Positions 7,084 to 15,138 of a DNA stretch of 64,000 bases are shown here, piece by piece. Position numbers and translations under genes: made by a program. Positions within the stretch are counted from its first letter, which is position 1. Every line of letters starts with the position of its first letter. The stretch comes from AC-56 sp963798705 (lineage in GTDB: Bacteria; Actinomycetota; Thermoleophilia; Solirubrobacterales; 70-9): contig CAWCTW010000003.1 of the NCBI GenBank assembly GCA_963798705.1, positions 496,001 through 560,000 on the forward strand, in the 5' to 3' direction. Below the pieces are notes generated by a model. The model saw only the letters and a program-made list of their open reading frames with translations. It was not told the origin of the DNA and ran no database searches.

Positions 7084-8999
7084 TGTTCAACGAGCGCGAG
7101 CGTCCGCTGCTGCCGGCGCAGTTCGCGCTGCGCGTCGCAGTCCTCAGCGGGTTCGCCCTGGTGATGTTCTCGATCATCTTCTTTCGCCTGTGGTACCTGC
7201 AGGTGCTGTCGGGCGGCCACTACCTGAAGCAGGCGCAGAACAACCAGGTGCGCGACATCACGGTGCGCGCGCCGCGCGGCGAGATCCTCGACCGCGACGG
7301 AGCTGTCCTGGTGGACAACCGCACCGCGCTGGCCCTGCAGCTGCTGCCCACCGAGCTGCCCAAGCGCAAGTACAAGCGCCAGCAGGAGTTCAAGCGCCTG
7401 GGCAACGTGATCGGCATGTCGCCCAAGCAGATGAACAAGCAGGTCCGCAAGCAGACCAAGGACCTGCCGGCGAACCCGGTGACGCTCCAGCGCGACGTCG
7501 ACTACGACCTCGTCTACTACCTGCGGGAGAACCAGGCCACCTATCCGGGGGTCGCCGTGCAGCGCGTCTACGTCCGCAACTACCCGGGCGGCACACTGGC
7601 GGCGCAGATCTACGGCTACGTGCGCGAGGTCACGGAGGCCCAGCTCAAGGAGGCGCGATACCAGGGGCTGACGCCGGGCGACCAGGTGGGCCAGTCGGGC
7701 GTCGAGAACACGTACGACAACGTGCTTCGGGGGGCCAACGGCATGACCAAGGTCCAAGTGGACGCCGCCGGCAACCCGACGGGCGGCGTCCTCTCGGAGG
7801 CCCAGCCGCAGCCGGGCGACAACCTGGTGCTCTCCATCGACAGGCCGGTGCAGAAGGCCGGCGAGGCAGCCATCGGCGCGTTCAGCACGCCGGGTGCCTT
7901 CGTCGCGATGAACGTCCACAACGGCGAGATCCTCGGGCTGGGCTCATCACCGACGTTCGACCCGTCGATCTTCGCGAAGCCGGTGATTCCGACCTCCACC
8001 TACGAGCAGCTGACCTCCCCGGACACCGGTGCGCCGCTCTCGGATCGCGCGATCCAGGGTCTCTATCCCACGGGCTCGACCTTCAAGCCGATCACCGCGA
8101 TCGCTGCGCTCGAAAGCGGCGTGCTGACGCCGTCCACCACCATCGTGGACGGCGGCTCGTTCAGCCTCGGCCCCGGCACGCAGCCGCTGCAGAATGCAGG
8201 GGGCGCGGCCTATGGCGCGCTCCAGCTCCCGCAGGCCCTCCAGGTCTCGTCCGACGTCTTCTTCTACAACGTGGGCGCGATGCTCTACCAGGGCGGCGGG
8301 AACGCCCAGGACAAGTGGGCCTACGACCTGGGGATCGGCCATCCGACGGGCATCGACCTGCCGGGCGAGGTCGCAGGGCTCCTGCCCACGCCCGAGTGGC
8401 GCAACCAGCTGTTCAAGGAGGGCAACACCGACCGGCCCTGGAGCGAGGGCGACAACGTCAACCTGGCCGTCGGCCAGGGCGACCTGCAGGCAAACCCGCT
8501 CCAGATGGCGGTTGCCTATGCGACGATTGCCAACGGAGGCGACGTCGTCCGCCCGCACGTCGGCCTGGAGGTCCAGGACCCGAACGGCAGCGTCGTGCAG
8601 GAGATCGATCCCGCGCCCCAGCGCCACCTCGACATCGACCCGACGTACCGCTCCGCGATCCTCGATGGCATCCACGCGGCCGCGCAGGAGCCGTCCGGCA
8701 CCTCCTACGACGTGTTCGGCGACTTCCCGGTCCCGATGGCGGGCAAGACCGGGACCGCCGAGCGCCCCGGCCAGCTCGACCAGTCCTGGTACGTGTCCCT
8801 GGCGCCGTACCCCAACCCCAAGATCGTCGTCGCGACGACGATCGAGCAGGGAGGCTTCGGTGCCGAATCGGCCGCCCCGGCGACCCGGCAGATCCTCGAG
8901 GCCTACTACAACGAGCATCCCGAGCAGGCGAAGGGGGCCGGCGGCAAGGCGCCGAAGGTCGACCCGATCCAGGCGGCGGGCTCCGGGCACTACGACTGA
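7083..8999 (+). CDS. mrdA: Penicillin-binding protein 2 (elongation transpeptidase)
   Basis: Class B PBP, the D,D-transpeptidase of the elongasome working with RodA. After an N-terminal membrane helix (about residues 15-38) come the PBP dimerisation domain and the transpeptidase domain. The catalytic SxxK is in YPTGSTFKPI, the SxN-type motif in SSDVFFYN, and KTG in MAGKTGTAE. The 638-residue length is normal. It is joined to rodA by a 1-nt TGATG overlap. The last ~30 residues (NEHPEQAKGAGGKAPKVDP) are a polar extension. Confidence 0.96.
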   Translation: MFNERERPLLPAQFALRVAVLSGFALVMFSIIFFRLWYLQVLSGGHYLKQAQNNQVRDITVRAPRGEILDRDGAVLVDNRTALALQLLPTELPKRKYKRQQEFKRLGNVIGMSPKQMNKQVRKQTKDLPANPVTLQRDVDYDLVYYLRENQATYPGVAVQRVYVRNYPGGTLAAQIYGYVREVTEAQLKEARYQGLTPGDQVGQSGVENTYDNVLRGANGMTKVQVDAAGNPTGGVLSEAQPQPGDNLVLSIDRPVQKAGEAAIGAFSTPGAFVAMNVHNGEILGLGSSPTFDPSIFAKPVIPTSTYEQLTSPDTGAPLSDRAIQGLYPTGSTFKPITAIAALESGVLTPSTTIVDGGSFSLGPGTQPLQNAGGAAYGALQLPQALQVSSDVFFYNVGAMLYQGGGNAQDKWAYDLGIGHPTGIDLPGEVAGLLPTPEWRNQLFKEGNTDRPWSEGDNVNLAVGQGDLQANPLQMAVAYATIANGGDVVRPHVGLEVQDPNGSVVQEIDPAPQRHLDIDPTYRSAILDGIHAAAQEPSGTSYDVFGDFPVPMAGKTGTAERPGQLDQSWYVSLAPYPNPKIVVATTIEQGGFGAESAAPATRQILEAYYNEHPEQAKGAGGKAPKVDPIQAAGSGHYD

Positions 9000-10198
9000 T
9001 GGTCTCCGACGCCTATCCGCGCCCGTTCGAGGGCCAGGGAGGGCGGGCCGCTCCGGCGGCGCGCCGCGGGCTGCTCGCCATGGACCCGCTGCTGCTGGTG
9101 GCCGCGCTGGGGCTGATCGGATTCAGCCTCTTCACCCTGGGGGCGGCCACGGGCGAGGACATCCCGCACAACCCGCACTTCTACGTCATTCGCCAGGCGA
9201 TCTACGCGGTATTGGGCATTGCCTTGATGCTTGCCATCGCCCGCGTCGACTACTCTCGTTTCAGAGAGCTGCGCGTCGGGCTCTACACGGCGATGATGAG
9301 CAGCATCATTCTGGTGCTGCTCCTGGGCCAGGCCACGCGCGGCTCGAGACGATGGATAGAGCTTCCCTTCTTCACGTTCCAGCCTTCCGAGCTCGGCAAG
9401 GTGCTGCTGATTGCGGCACTCGCCGGGTTCGCGATCGACCGCGGCCGCCGTGTCGGCGAACGCCAGCGGACCGCGCGGTTGCTCCTGCTGGGATTCGTGC
9501 CGGCGCTGATCGTGATCATGCAGCCGGACCTGGGGACGGGGATCGTCTACATCGTCATCACCCTGGCGACGCTGTTCGTCGTCGGGGTGCGCTGGACGCA
9601 CTTCGCGCTGCTTGGCGGGCTGCTTGCCGCCGCCGTGGCAGCGGTGCTGGTGATCGCACCCGCGATCGGGCACCCGGTGCTGAAGGACTACCAGCAGGAG
9701 CGCCTGACATCGTTCTTGAATCCAAGCTCGGATCCGCGCGACGCGACGTATCAGATCGATCAGTCGCTGATCGCGATCGGGTCCGGCGGCAAGACAGGGC
9801 GCGGCCAGGACTCCACGCAGACGGAGCATGGCTTCGTGCCCGACCGCACCACCGACTTCATCTTCTCCGTCGTCGGAGAACGCTTCGGATTCGTCGGTGC
9901 GGCCTTCGTTTTATCCCTTTTCGCGCTGCTCATCTGGAGGGCGCTGCGCATCATGATGCTTTCGAAGAACTTGTACGGGAGCGTGATCGCCGGCTCGATC
10001 GCCGCCATGTTCATGTGTCAGGCATTCGTGAACATAGGCGTGACGATCGGGATCATGCCGGTTACCGGCATCCCGTTGCCGCTGATGAGCTTCGGAGGAT
10101 CCTCGGTCGTCGTGACGTTCCTGGCGGTCGGACTCCTGCAGAGCATCTACGTGCAGGCGCGGCTCACCTCCAAGAGCAGGGCGGACCTCTTGCGCTGA
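8999..10198 (+). CDS. rodA: SEDS peptidoglycan polymerase RodA
   Basis: Multi-pass SEDS glycosyltransferase that polymerises lipid II during elongation, paired with the PBP2 encoded just upstream. About ten hydrophobic helices are visible, with the family segments RWIELPFFTFQPSELGKVL, PDLGTGIVYIVI and the C-terminal PLPLMSFGGSSVV. The ATG at 8999 shares its A with the mrdA stop (TGATG), giving 399 residues with a ~25-residue polar N-terminus before the first helix. Confidence 0.96.
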   Translation: MVSDAYPRPFEGQGGRAAPAARRGLLAMDPLLLVAALGLIGFSLFTLGAATGEDIPHNPHFYVIRQAIYAVLGIALMLAIARVDYSRFRELRVGLYTAMMSSIILVLLLGQATRGSRRWIELPFFTFQPSELGKVLLIAALAGFAIDRGRRVGERQRTARLLLLGFVPALIVIMQPDLGTGIVYIVITLATLFVVGVRWTHFALLGGLLAAAVAAVLVIAPAIGHPVLKDYQQERLTSFLNPSSDPRDATYQIDQSLIAIGSGGKTGRGQDSTQTEHGFVPDRTTDFIFSVVGERFGFVGAAFVLSLFALLIWRALRIMMLSKNLYGSVIAGSIAAMFMCQAFVNIGVTIGIMPVTGIPLPLMSFGGSSVVVTFLAVGLLQSIYVQARLTSKSRADLLR

Positions 10199-10225
10199 TC
10201 GCGTGAGGGGCTCCTATTTCACTCT

Positions 10226-10240
10226 GAGGTGAGTTAACTG
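10226..10240 (+). promoter_or_regulatory. Strong ribosome-binding site deciding a CTG start (rng)
   Basis: GAGGTGAG (10226-10233) is a near-perfect anti-16S match. It sits 4 nt before CTG 10238, the only start-like codon compatible with the conserved N-terminus of the RNase E/G protein. Confidence 0.65.
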
Positions 10241-12193
10241 AAAAAGCGAATACTGGTTTCAGTCGACGCGGGGGAGACCCGCGTCACCGTGCTCGAGGCA
10301 AAGGGCACTGCAAGGAGCGGCGACGGCCGCAGCAAGCGTGGCCGTGCCCGCGGCGACCGCGCCGCCCCCGGACGCGAAGCGGACGAGGCGGCGCGCGGTG
10401 ATTTCCGGGTCGCGGAGCTCTACGTCGAGCGTCGCGGACAGCGGTCCATCGTCGGCAACGTCTACAAGGGCGTTGTCGACAACGTCCTCCCGGGCATGGA
10501 GGCGGCCTTCGTCGACATCGGCCTGGAGCGCAACGGGTTCCTGCACGTCGACGAGATCGTGCTGCCCGGCGGCGAGGCGGCGCCCCGCAGGGGCCGCGGC
10601 CGCGGCCGTCGGATCGACGAGCTGATCAAGCCCAAGCAGGAGGTCCTGGTCCAGGTGGTCAAGGACCCGTTGAAGACCAAGGGCGCGCGCCTGTCGATGC
10701 AGCTCTCGATCGCCGGCCGCTACCTGGTCTACATGCCGAGCGGCGGCGGGGTGGGGGCCAGCCGGCGCCTGTCGGACGCCGAACGCGACCGGCAGCGCAA
10801 GCTCCTGCAGAAGATCCACAAGGGCCCGGGGGGCGTGATCGTGCGCACCGCGGCCCAGGGTGCTCGCAAGGCGGACTTCGAACGCGACATCGAGTACCTG
10901 AAGAAGCTGTATGAGGTCGTCCAGAAGCGGGCCAAGGAGGTGAAGGCGCCCACGATGGTGTTCCAGGAGGCCGACCTGTCCATCCGCGTGCTGCGCGACG
11001 TCCTCGCGAAGGAGTTCGACGGCGCGATCATCGACGACGAAAAGCAGCATCACCGGGTCACGAGCTTCTTCCAGCGCACCGCGCCGGAGCTCGTGAAGCA
11101 CGTCGAGCTCTACAAGGACTCCGAGCCCCTGTTCGAGAAGATGGGCGTAGAGGACGTGTACAGGTCGGTGCTCTCGCGCCGAGTCGACCTGCCGTCGGGC
11201 GGCTACCTGATGATCGACTACGCCGAGGCGCTGACGGTGATCGACATCAACACCGGCAGCTTCACCGGTCGCGGCAAGGGGCGCTTGGAGGACACCATCA
11301 CCCGCGTCAACGTCGAGGCGGCCGAGGAGGTGGTGCGGCAGCTTCGGCTCCGCGACATCGGCGGCATCATCGTCATCGACTTCATCGACATGGCGCGAGC
11401 CCGAAACCGCGACCAGGTCCTGAAGACCCTTCGCAAGTCCCTCGACGCCGACAAGACGAAGAGCTATGTGATGGACGTATCGCCGCTGGGCCTGGTGGAG
11501 ATGACGCGCCAGAACGTCACCGACGGCGTTCGGGAGATCATGACCAAGCGCTGCCCGACCTGTGACGGCGAGGGCGTGGTCGAGTCCGAGGAGACCGTGG
11601 CGATCCAGGTCGTGCGCGGCCTGCGAGACCTGGTCGAGGACCGCTCGCGCCCCGAGGCCTTCCTGGTCCGGGTGAACCCGAAGGTGGCCGCCGAGCTGCT
11701 GAAGGAGGACAGCCCGCTCCACGAGCTTGAGGAGTCCACCGGGAAGCACTTCCACTTCGAGGGCGGCGACGCGCTGTCGCTGAACACCTTCGACGTCGTT
11801 GACAGCGGCACGAGGGCGCAGATCGAGGAGCGGGCCCTGCCGTTCCAGGTGGGCGACGAGGTCCTGGTGCGCATCGAGGAGCCGCACATGTACAACGTGG
11901 ACGATGCGGTCGCCCGCGTCGACTCCTACATCGTGAGCGTGAACGGCGGGGGGCGATTCGTCGGCGATCGTCGCCTGGTGCGCATCGACAGCGTGGGCCG
12001 GGCTGCCGCCACAGCCTCGCTCGTGGGCGGTCCCGAGGAGCCGGAGGACGCAGGATCCGATGGGGGGGACGGGGGCGATCGCGCCTCCAACGGGGACCCC
12101 GTAGAATCCACTCCCTCGCGACGGCGCCGCGGCCGAAGGGGCGGCAGGCGCCGTTCGCGCGCTCAGGCACAGAATCAATCCAACGGCGAGTAG
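10238..12193 (+). CDS. rng: Ribonuclease E/G family endoribonuclease, CTG start
   Basis: Endoribonuclease for rRNA maturation and mRNA decay. From CTG 10238 the protein begins LKKRILVSVDAGETRVTVLE, matching the RNase E/G N-terminus. The S1-like domain (VYKGVVDNVLPGMEAAFVDI) and the DNase I-like catalytic domain follow, with metal-binding aspartates in VIDINTGSF and IVIDFIDMARARN. The Zn-link CPTCDGEGVV is present. It is 651 residues long, with a C-terminal basic tail (SRRRRGRRGGRRRSR) like actinobacterial RNase E/G but without the large scaffold arm of E. coli RNase E. The next possible start, 51 bp in, would cut the conserved first strand. Confidence 0.93.
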   Translation: MKKRILVSVDAGETRVTVLEAKGTARSGDGRSKRGRARGDRAAPGREADEAARGDFRVAELYVERRGQRSIVGNVYKGVVDNVLPGMEAAFVDIGLERNGFLHVDEIVLPGGEAAPRRGRGRGRRIDELIKPKQEVLVQVVKDPLKTKGARLSMQLSIAGRYLVYMPSGGGVGASRRLSDAERDRQRKLLQKIHKGPGGVIVRTAAQGARKADFERDIEYLKKLYEVVQKRAKEVKAPTMVFQEADLSIRVLRDVLAKEFDGAIIDDEKQHHRVTSFFQRTAPELVKHVELYKDSEPLFEKMGVEDVYRSVLSRRVDLPSGGYLMIDYAEALTVIDINTGSFTGRGKGRLEDTITRVNVEAAEEVVRQLRLRDIGGIIVIDFIDMARARNRDQVLKTLRKSLDADKTKSYVMDVSPLGLVEMTRQNVTDGVREIMTKRCPTCDGEGVVESEETVAIQVVRGLRDLVEDRSRPEAFLVRVNPKVAAELLKEDSPLHELEESTGKHFHFEGGDALSLNTFDVVDSGTRAQIEERALPFQVGDEVLVRIEEPHMYNVDDAVARVDSYIVSVNGGGRFVGDRRLVRIDSVGRAAATASLVGGPEEPEDAGSDGGDGGDRASNGDPVESTPSRRRRGRRGGRRRSRAQAQNQSNGE

Positions 12194-12211
12194 TCACCCG
12201 ATCCGATCCAG

Positions 12212-12784
12212 ATGGCGAACAGCTACGCGATAGTCGAGACAGGCGGCAAGCAGTACCGCGCCGAGAAGGGCGGGAAGCTGCTCGTCGAGAGGCTGCCCGA
12301 CGACGAGGGCAGCAAGGTCAATCTGCGTGCAGTCATGTTCAAGGGCGACAAGAATGTCGTCCTGGATGCAGCTGAGCTCGAGAAGGTGAAGGTGGAGGCC
12401 GTCGTGACCGAGCACGTGCGCGGGTCCAAGATCCGGATCTTCAAGTACAAGGCGAAGAAGGGCTATCGCAGGCGCGGAGGCCATCGTCAGGGGTTGACGC
12501 GCCTCGAGGTGACCGACGTGCGGTTGCTCACCCGCAAGCCCGCCGCGGGCGCCAGGAAGCAGCAGGAGCCGAAGGACAAGGCCGAGGCGGAGCAGGCGGA
12601 GGCGAAGCCGAAGGCCCCGGCCAAGAAGGCCGCTCCCAGGAAGGCTCCCGCCAGGAAGCCCGCGGCCAAGGCGTCGGGCGCAAAGAAGCCCGCGGCGAAG
12701 AGGTCCGGATCCGGCGGCGGGTCCTCGTCCGGCGGGCGCTCGTCCTCGTCGCGCCGCTCCTCGTCTGCTAAGAAAGAGGCTTAG
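12212..12784 (+). CDS. rplU: Ribosomal protein L21 with long basic C-terminal extension
   Basis: Large-subunit protein binding 23S rRNA. Residues 1-~105 are canonical L21 (YAIVETGGKQYRAEKGGKL, KIRIFKYKAKKGYRRRGGHR). The remaining ~85 residues are a low-complexity Lys/Ala/Pro tail ending in a Gly/Ser-rich block (SGSGGGSSSGGRSSSS) not found in standard ~103-residue L21. Such histone H1-like tails occur on some actinobacterial ribosomal proteins, but this one is long. rpmA follows after 2 nt. Confidence 0.96.
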   Translation: MANSYAIVETGGKQYRAEKGGKLLVERLPDDEGSKVNLRAVMFKGDKNVVLDAAELEKVKVEAVVTEHVRGSKIRIFKYKAKKGYRRRGGHRQGLTRLEVTDVRLLTRKPAAGARKQQEPKDKAEAEQAEAKPKAPAKKAAPRKAPARKPAAKASGAKKPAAKRSGSGGGSSSGGRSSSSRRSSSAKKEA

Positions 12785-12786
12785 AC

Positions 12787-13044
12787 ATGGCGCACAAGAA
12801 GGGACTTGGATCAAGCCGTAACGGGCGCGACTCGAACCCGAAGTACCTCGGGGTCAAGGTCTTCTCCGGCCACGAGGTCGGCGGGGGCGAGATCATCGTG
12901 CGCCAGCGCGGCACCCGCTTCCGCCCCGGCGACGGCACCGGGCTCGGGCGCGACCACACGATCTTCGCCACCCGCGCCGGCGTGGTCGAGTTCAAGACCG
13001 GTCGCCGCGGCCGCACCGTCTCGGTCGTCGACGGGCAGTCGTAG
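12787..13044 (+). CDS. rpmA: Ribosomal protein L27
   Basis: Component near the peptidyl-transferase centre. The 85-residue protein begins AHKKGLGSSRNGRDSNPKYL, the classic L27 N-terminus without the cleavable Firmicutes extension, and has GNIIVRQRGT-like sequence as GGGEIIVRQRGTRFRPG. It forms an operon with rplU (2-nt gap). obgE, the usual third gene of this cluster, is displaced by a methyltransferase and a convergent glycosidase gene. Confidence 0.98.
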   Translation: MAHKKGLGSSRNGRDSNPKYLGVKVFSGHEVGGGEIIVRQRGTRFRPGDGTGLGRDHTIFATRAGVVEFKTGRRGRTVSVVDGQS

Positions 13045-13046
13045 CG

Positions 13047-13808
13047 CTGGCACCCCGCTCCGATCACGTCGCCAAGAACCGCGCCTACTGGGAGCGCGAG
13101 AGCGACGCCTACCAGGAGCGCCACGGCGACCAGCTCGCCGAGAACGCCGGACTCGCGTGGGGCGTGTGGCAGATTCCCGAGGCCGAGCTCAACGTCCTCG
13201 GGGACGTCGCCGGGCGGGATGTCCTCGAGCTCGGCTGCGGGGCCGCGCAATGGTCGATCTCGCTGGCCGGTCGGGGCGCGCGGCCGCGGGGCCTGGACGT
13301 CTCGGCGAGGCAGCTCGAGCACGCGCGGCGGGCGATGGAGGAGGCCGGAGTGGACTTTCCGCTGGTCGAAGCGAGCGCGGAGGACGTTCCGCTGCCGGAC
13401 GCGAGCTTCGACGTCGTGTTCTGCGACCACGGCGCGTTCAACTTCGCCGACCCGGCGCGCCTTGTCCCCGAGTGCGCCCGCCTGCTGCGGCCCGGCGGCC
13501 TGCTGGCCTTCTCGATGCCGACGCCCATCCTCGACATCTTCTGGAGCGAAGAGCGCGAGGAGCTCGACGATCGCCCCCAGAACGACTACTTCGAGCTGCG
13601 CCGCTTCGAGGACGATGACGGCGTCAACTTCCAGCTCCCGTACGGCGCCTGGATCCGGCTGTTCCGGGCGCATGGCTTCACGGTCGACGACCTGATCGAG
13701 CTGCGCCCGGCCGCCGACTCGGAGACGAGCTACGACCTCGTGACGCTCGAGTGGGCGCGCCGCCTGCCGGCCGAGCACATCTGGAAGGTGCGCAAAGTCC
13801 CCAGCTGA
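13047..13808 (+). CDS. SAM-dependent methyltransferase (Methyltransf_11 type), probable CTG start
   Basis: Class I methyltransferase of unknown substrate. The SAM-binding motif DVLELGCGAAQWSISLAGRG is near residue 58, followed by GLDVSARQLEHA and the post-II motif LPDASFDVVFCDHGAFNFAD. The first GTG (13164) would remove ~39 residues (KNRAYWERESDAYQERHG) typical of this methyltransferase group. CTG 13047, 2 nt after the rpmA stop, is the only start-like codon in that stretch, giving 253 residues. No catalytic specificity can be read. It is probably co-transcribed with rpmA. Confidence 0.8.
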   Translation: MAPRSDHVAKNRAYWERESDAYQERHGDQLAENAGLAWGVWQIPEAELNVLGDVAGRDVLELGCGAAQWSISLAGRGARPRGLDVSARQLEHARRAMEEAGVDFPLVEASAEDVPLPDASFDVVFCDHGAFNFADPARLVPECARLLRPGGLLAFSMPTPILDIFWSEEREELDDRPQNDYFELRRFEDDDGVNFQLPYGAWIRLFRAHGFTVDDLIELRPAADSETSYDLVTLEWARRLPAEHIWKVRKVPS

Positions 13809-13813
13809 CGCCA

Positions 13814-13855
13814 TTTGGTGGATTGGGGCCGCTATAGCGTCCCCAAGGCACCAAA
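13814..13855. terminator. 42-nt near-perfect palindrome between convergent genes
   Basis: Arms TTTGGTG/CACCAAA, then TTGGGG/CCCCAA, then CGCTA/TAGCG, separated by a 2-nt internal loop (GA/GG) and one C-T mismatch. The hairpin fills most of the 68-bp gap between the convergent methyltransferase and GH26 genes, so a bidirectional terminator is the simplest role. The near-dyad core would also suit a dimeric repressor. Confidence 0.6.
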
Positions 13856-13876
13856 GGCTGTGACGAACGCGTCGCG

Positions 13877-14998
13877 CTACCGGCGCGTGCCCGGCGCGTA
13901 CTCGGCGAAGCGATGATTGCGCAGCTTGTGCCGGAGAACTGATCGGGCCATGGGCCAGTGGTTGATATCGAAGACGTTGTTCGCCGTGACGCTGCGGTAG
14001 TAGACCAGCGCTCTCACACGTCGGTGGTGAAGCGCCCAGTCGAGCAGCCGGCGCGTAAAGCTGCCGCGGTAGTCGTTGTCCCATGGCGAGTATTCGCCCA
14101 CCACGAACGGCCAGTGATGCCTGCCGGGGTTGCGCCAGTTCCGGAAGAAGTGACGGAAGGCCGACCAGACCCCGGGCGTTGCGAACTTGGAGTAGATGTC
14201 GGCACCGATCCAGTCGACAAATTGACCGCCGGGCCAGTAGCGCCCCGGTGCATTGCTGCGGATCGCGGGCGAGGCGATCGTCTGCGGAACCCACATGAAT
14301 GCGATCCGCGGGCGCGGCAGCACCTCGGGGGTGCGCCTCTCCCTGTAGATCGGGTCTCGATTCGACTCGGCCCGGTAGATCCTCGGCATTCCGTGCTTGA
14401 CGAGCCGGCGATTGATGAGGCCTCGCCTGCCGCCACGCGAGATCAGGACCACACGACGCCATGCCTTGCGGAAGGCGCGGGTCGAATGGCTGGCGCCTCG
14501 CGATGACCCGTCGGCGTTGAATGCGCAGTACGGATTCCAGGATCCGTTCATCTCCGGGAACAACCGGATGTAGACGACCTGGCCGGAGCTCGCGATCGTT
14601 CGGCTCAGCCGAACGATGTAGCCGTCGCCCAGACCGCGGGCGATCTGGCGTGGGGCGATCCGCTCCGGGTGTCCGCCCGGTGCGGTGGAGAGACTCAGGA
14701 TCCCGCGGGTGTGGGTGATCCGCCAGCGGTGGAGACCGCCCACCAGGTGCCGACCGCCCCACCGGCCGAAGCTCTGTAGCAGGGCCGTATGGGCGCCAAC
14801 TCTCTGGTTGAACACACGGAAGTCGCGAGCGGCACCTGTGTCCGAGACGCCGTGGAAGACCTTGTGGTGGGGTGGCCGGAAGACGTGATGGGGTGGATCG
14901 GCGTCAGCGGCGGCGGGAATCGTCAGGGCCAGGCAGACGACCGCCGCGCTCGCGGACAGATGGCGGTGGAATGGGCTGCTGTGACGGCGGACAGGCAT
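13877..14998 (-). CDS. Secreted glycoside hydrolase, GH26 (beta-mannanase)-like
   Basis: Predicted exported glycosidase. An N-terminal signal peptide (charged start, then AVVCLALTIPAAADA) is followed by a TIM-barrel-like domain. Two GH26-style catalytic segments are visible: VVYIRLFPEMNGSWNPY, with the acid/base Glu in the HEMNG-like context, and FVVGEYSPWD, with a nucleophile Glu. Length is 373. The substrate is probably a beta-mannan or related glycan, but specificity cannot be set from sequence alone. The gene interrupts the usual rpmA-obgE order and points the opposite way, suggesting insertion into a conserved cluster. A purine-rich GAGAGG lies a short distance upstream of the ATG. Confidence 0.7.
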   Translation of the reverse strand: MPVRRHSSPFHRHLSASAAVVCLALTIPAAADADPPHHVFRPPHHKVFHGVSDTGAARDFRVFNQRVGAHTALLQSFGRWGGRHLVGGLHRWRITHTRGILSLSTAPGGHPERIAPRQIARGLGDGYIVRLSRTIASSGQVVYIRLFPEMNGSWNPYCAFNADGSSRGASHSTRAFRKAWRRVVLISRGGRRGLINRRLVKHGMPRIYRAESNRDPIYRERRTPEVLPRPRIAFMWVPQTIASPAIRSNAPGRYWPGGQFVDWIGADIYSKFATPGVWSAFRHFFRNWRNPGRHHWPFVVGEYSPWDNDYRGSFTRRLLDWALHHRRVRALVYYRSVTANNVFDINHWPMARSVLRHKLRNHRFAEYAPGTRR

Positions 14999-15126
14999 CG
15001 AGGAGGCCTCTCCCGTGGCAACCCTACACCCGCCCTAAAGGAGGTTTTGGGAAATTGGGGACCCCATAGCGGCCTCCACTCCCGAAACGCACGGGTGGCC
15101 TCGACCCAACCGCTTCGCCGCGGCTC

Positions 15127-15132
15127 TAACCT
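15127..15132 (+). promoter_or_regulatory. Candidate -10 hexamer for leaderless obgE
   Basis: TAACCT ends 6 nt before the obgE ATG (15139). The 140-bp divergent region with the GH26 gene also contains TGGGGACCCCA (15056-15066) and a -10-like TAGGGT on the minus strand (15021-15026). Confidence 0.4.
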
Positions 15133-15138
15133 CGCCGC

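Noticed and set aside
7190..10198. 1002-codon frame covering mrdA and rodA
   Set aside because: The portion before 8999 is a shifted reading of mrdA; only rodA is real in this frame.
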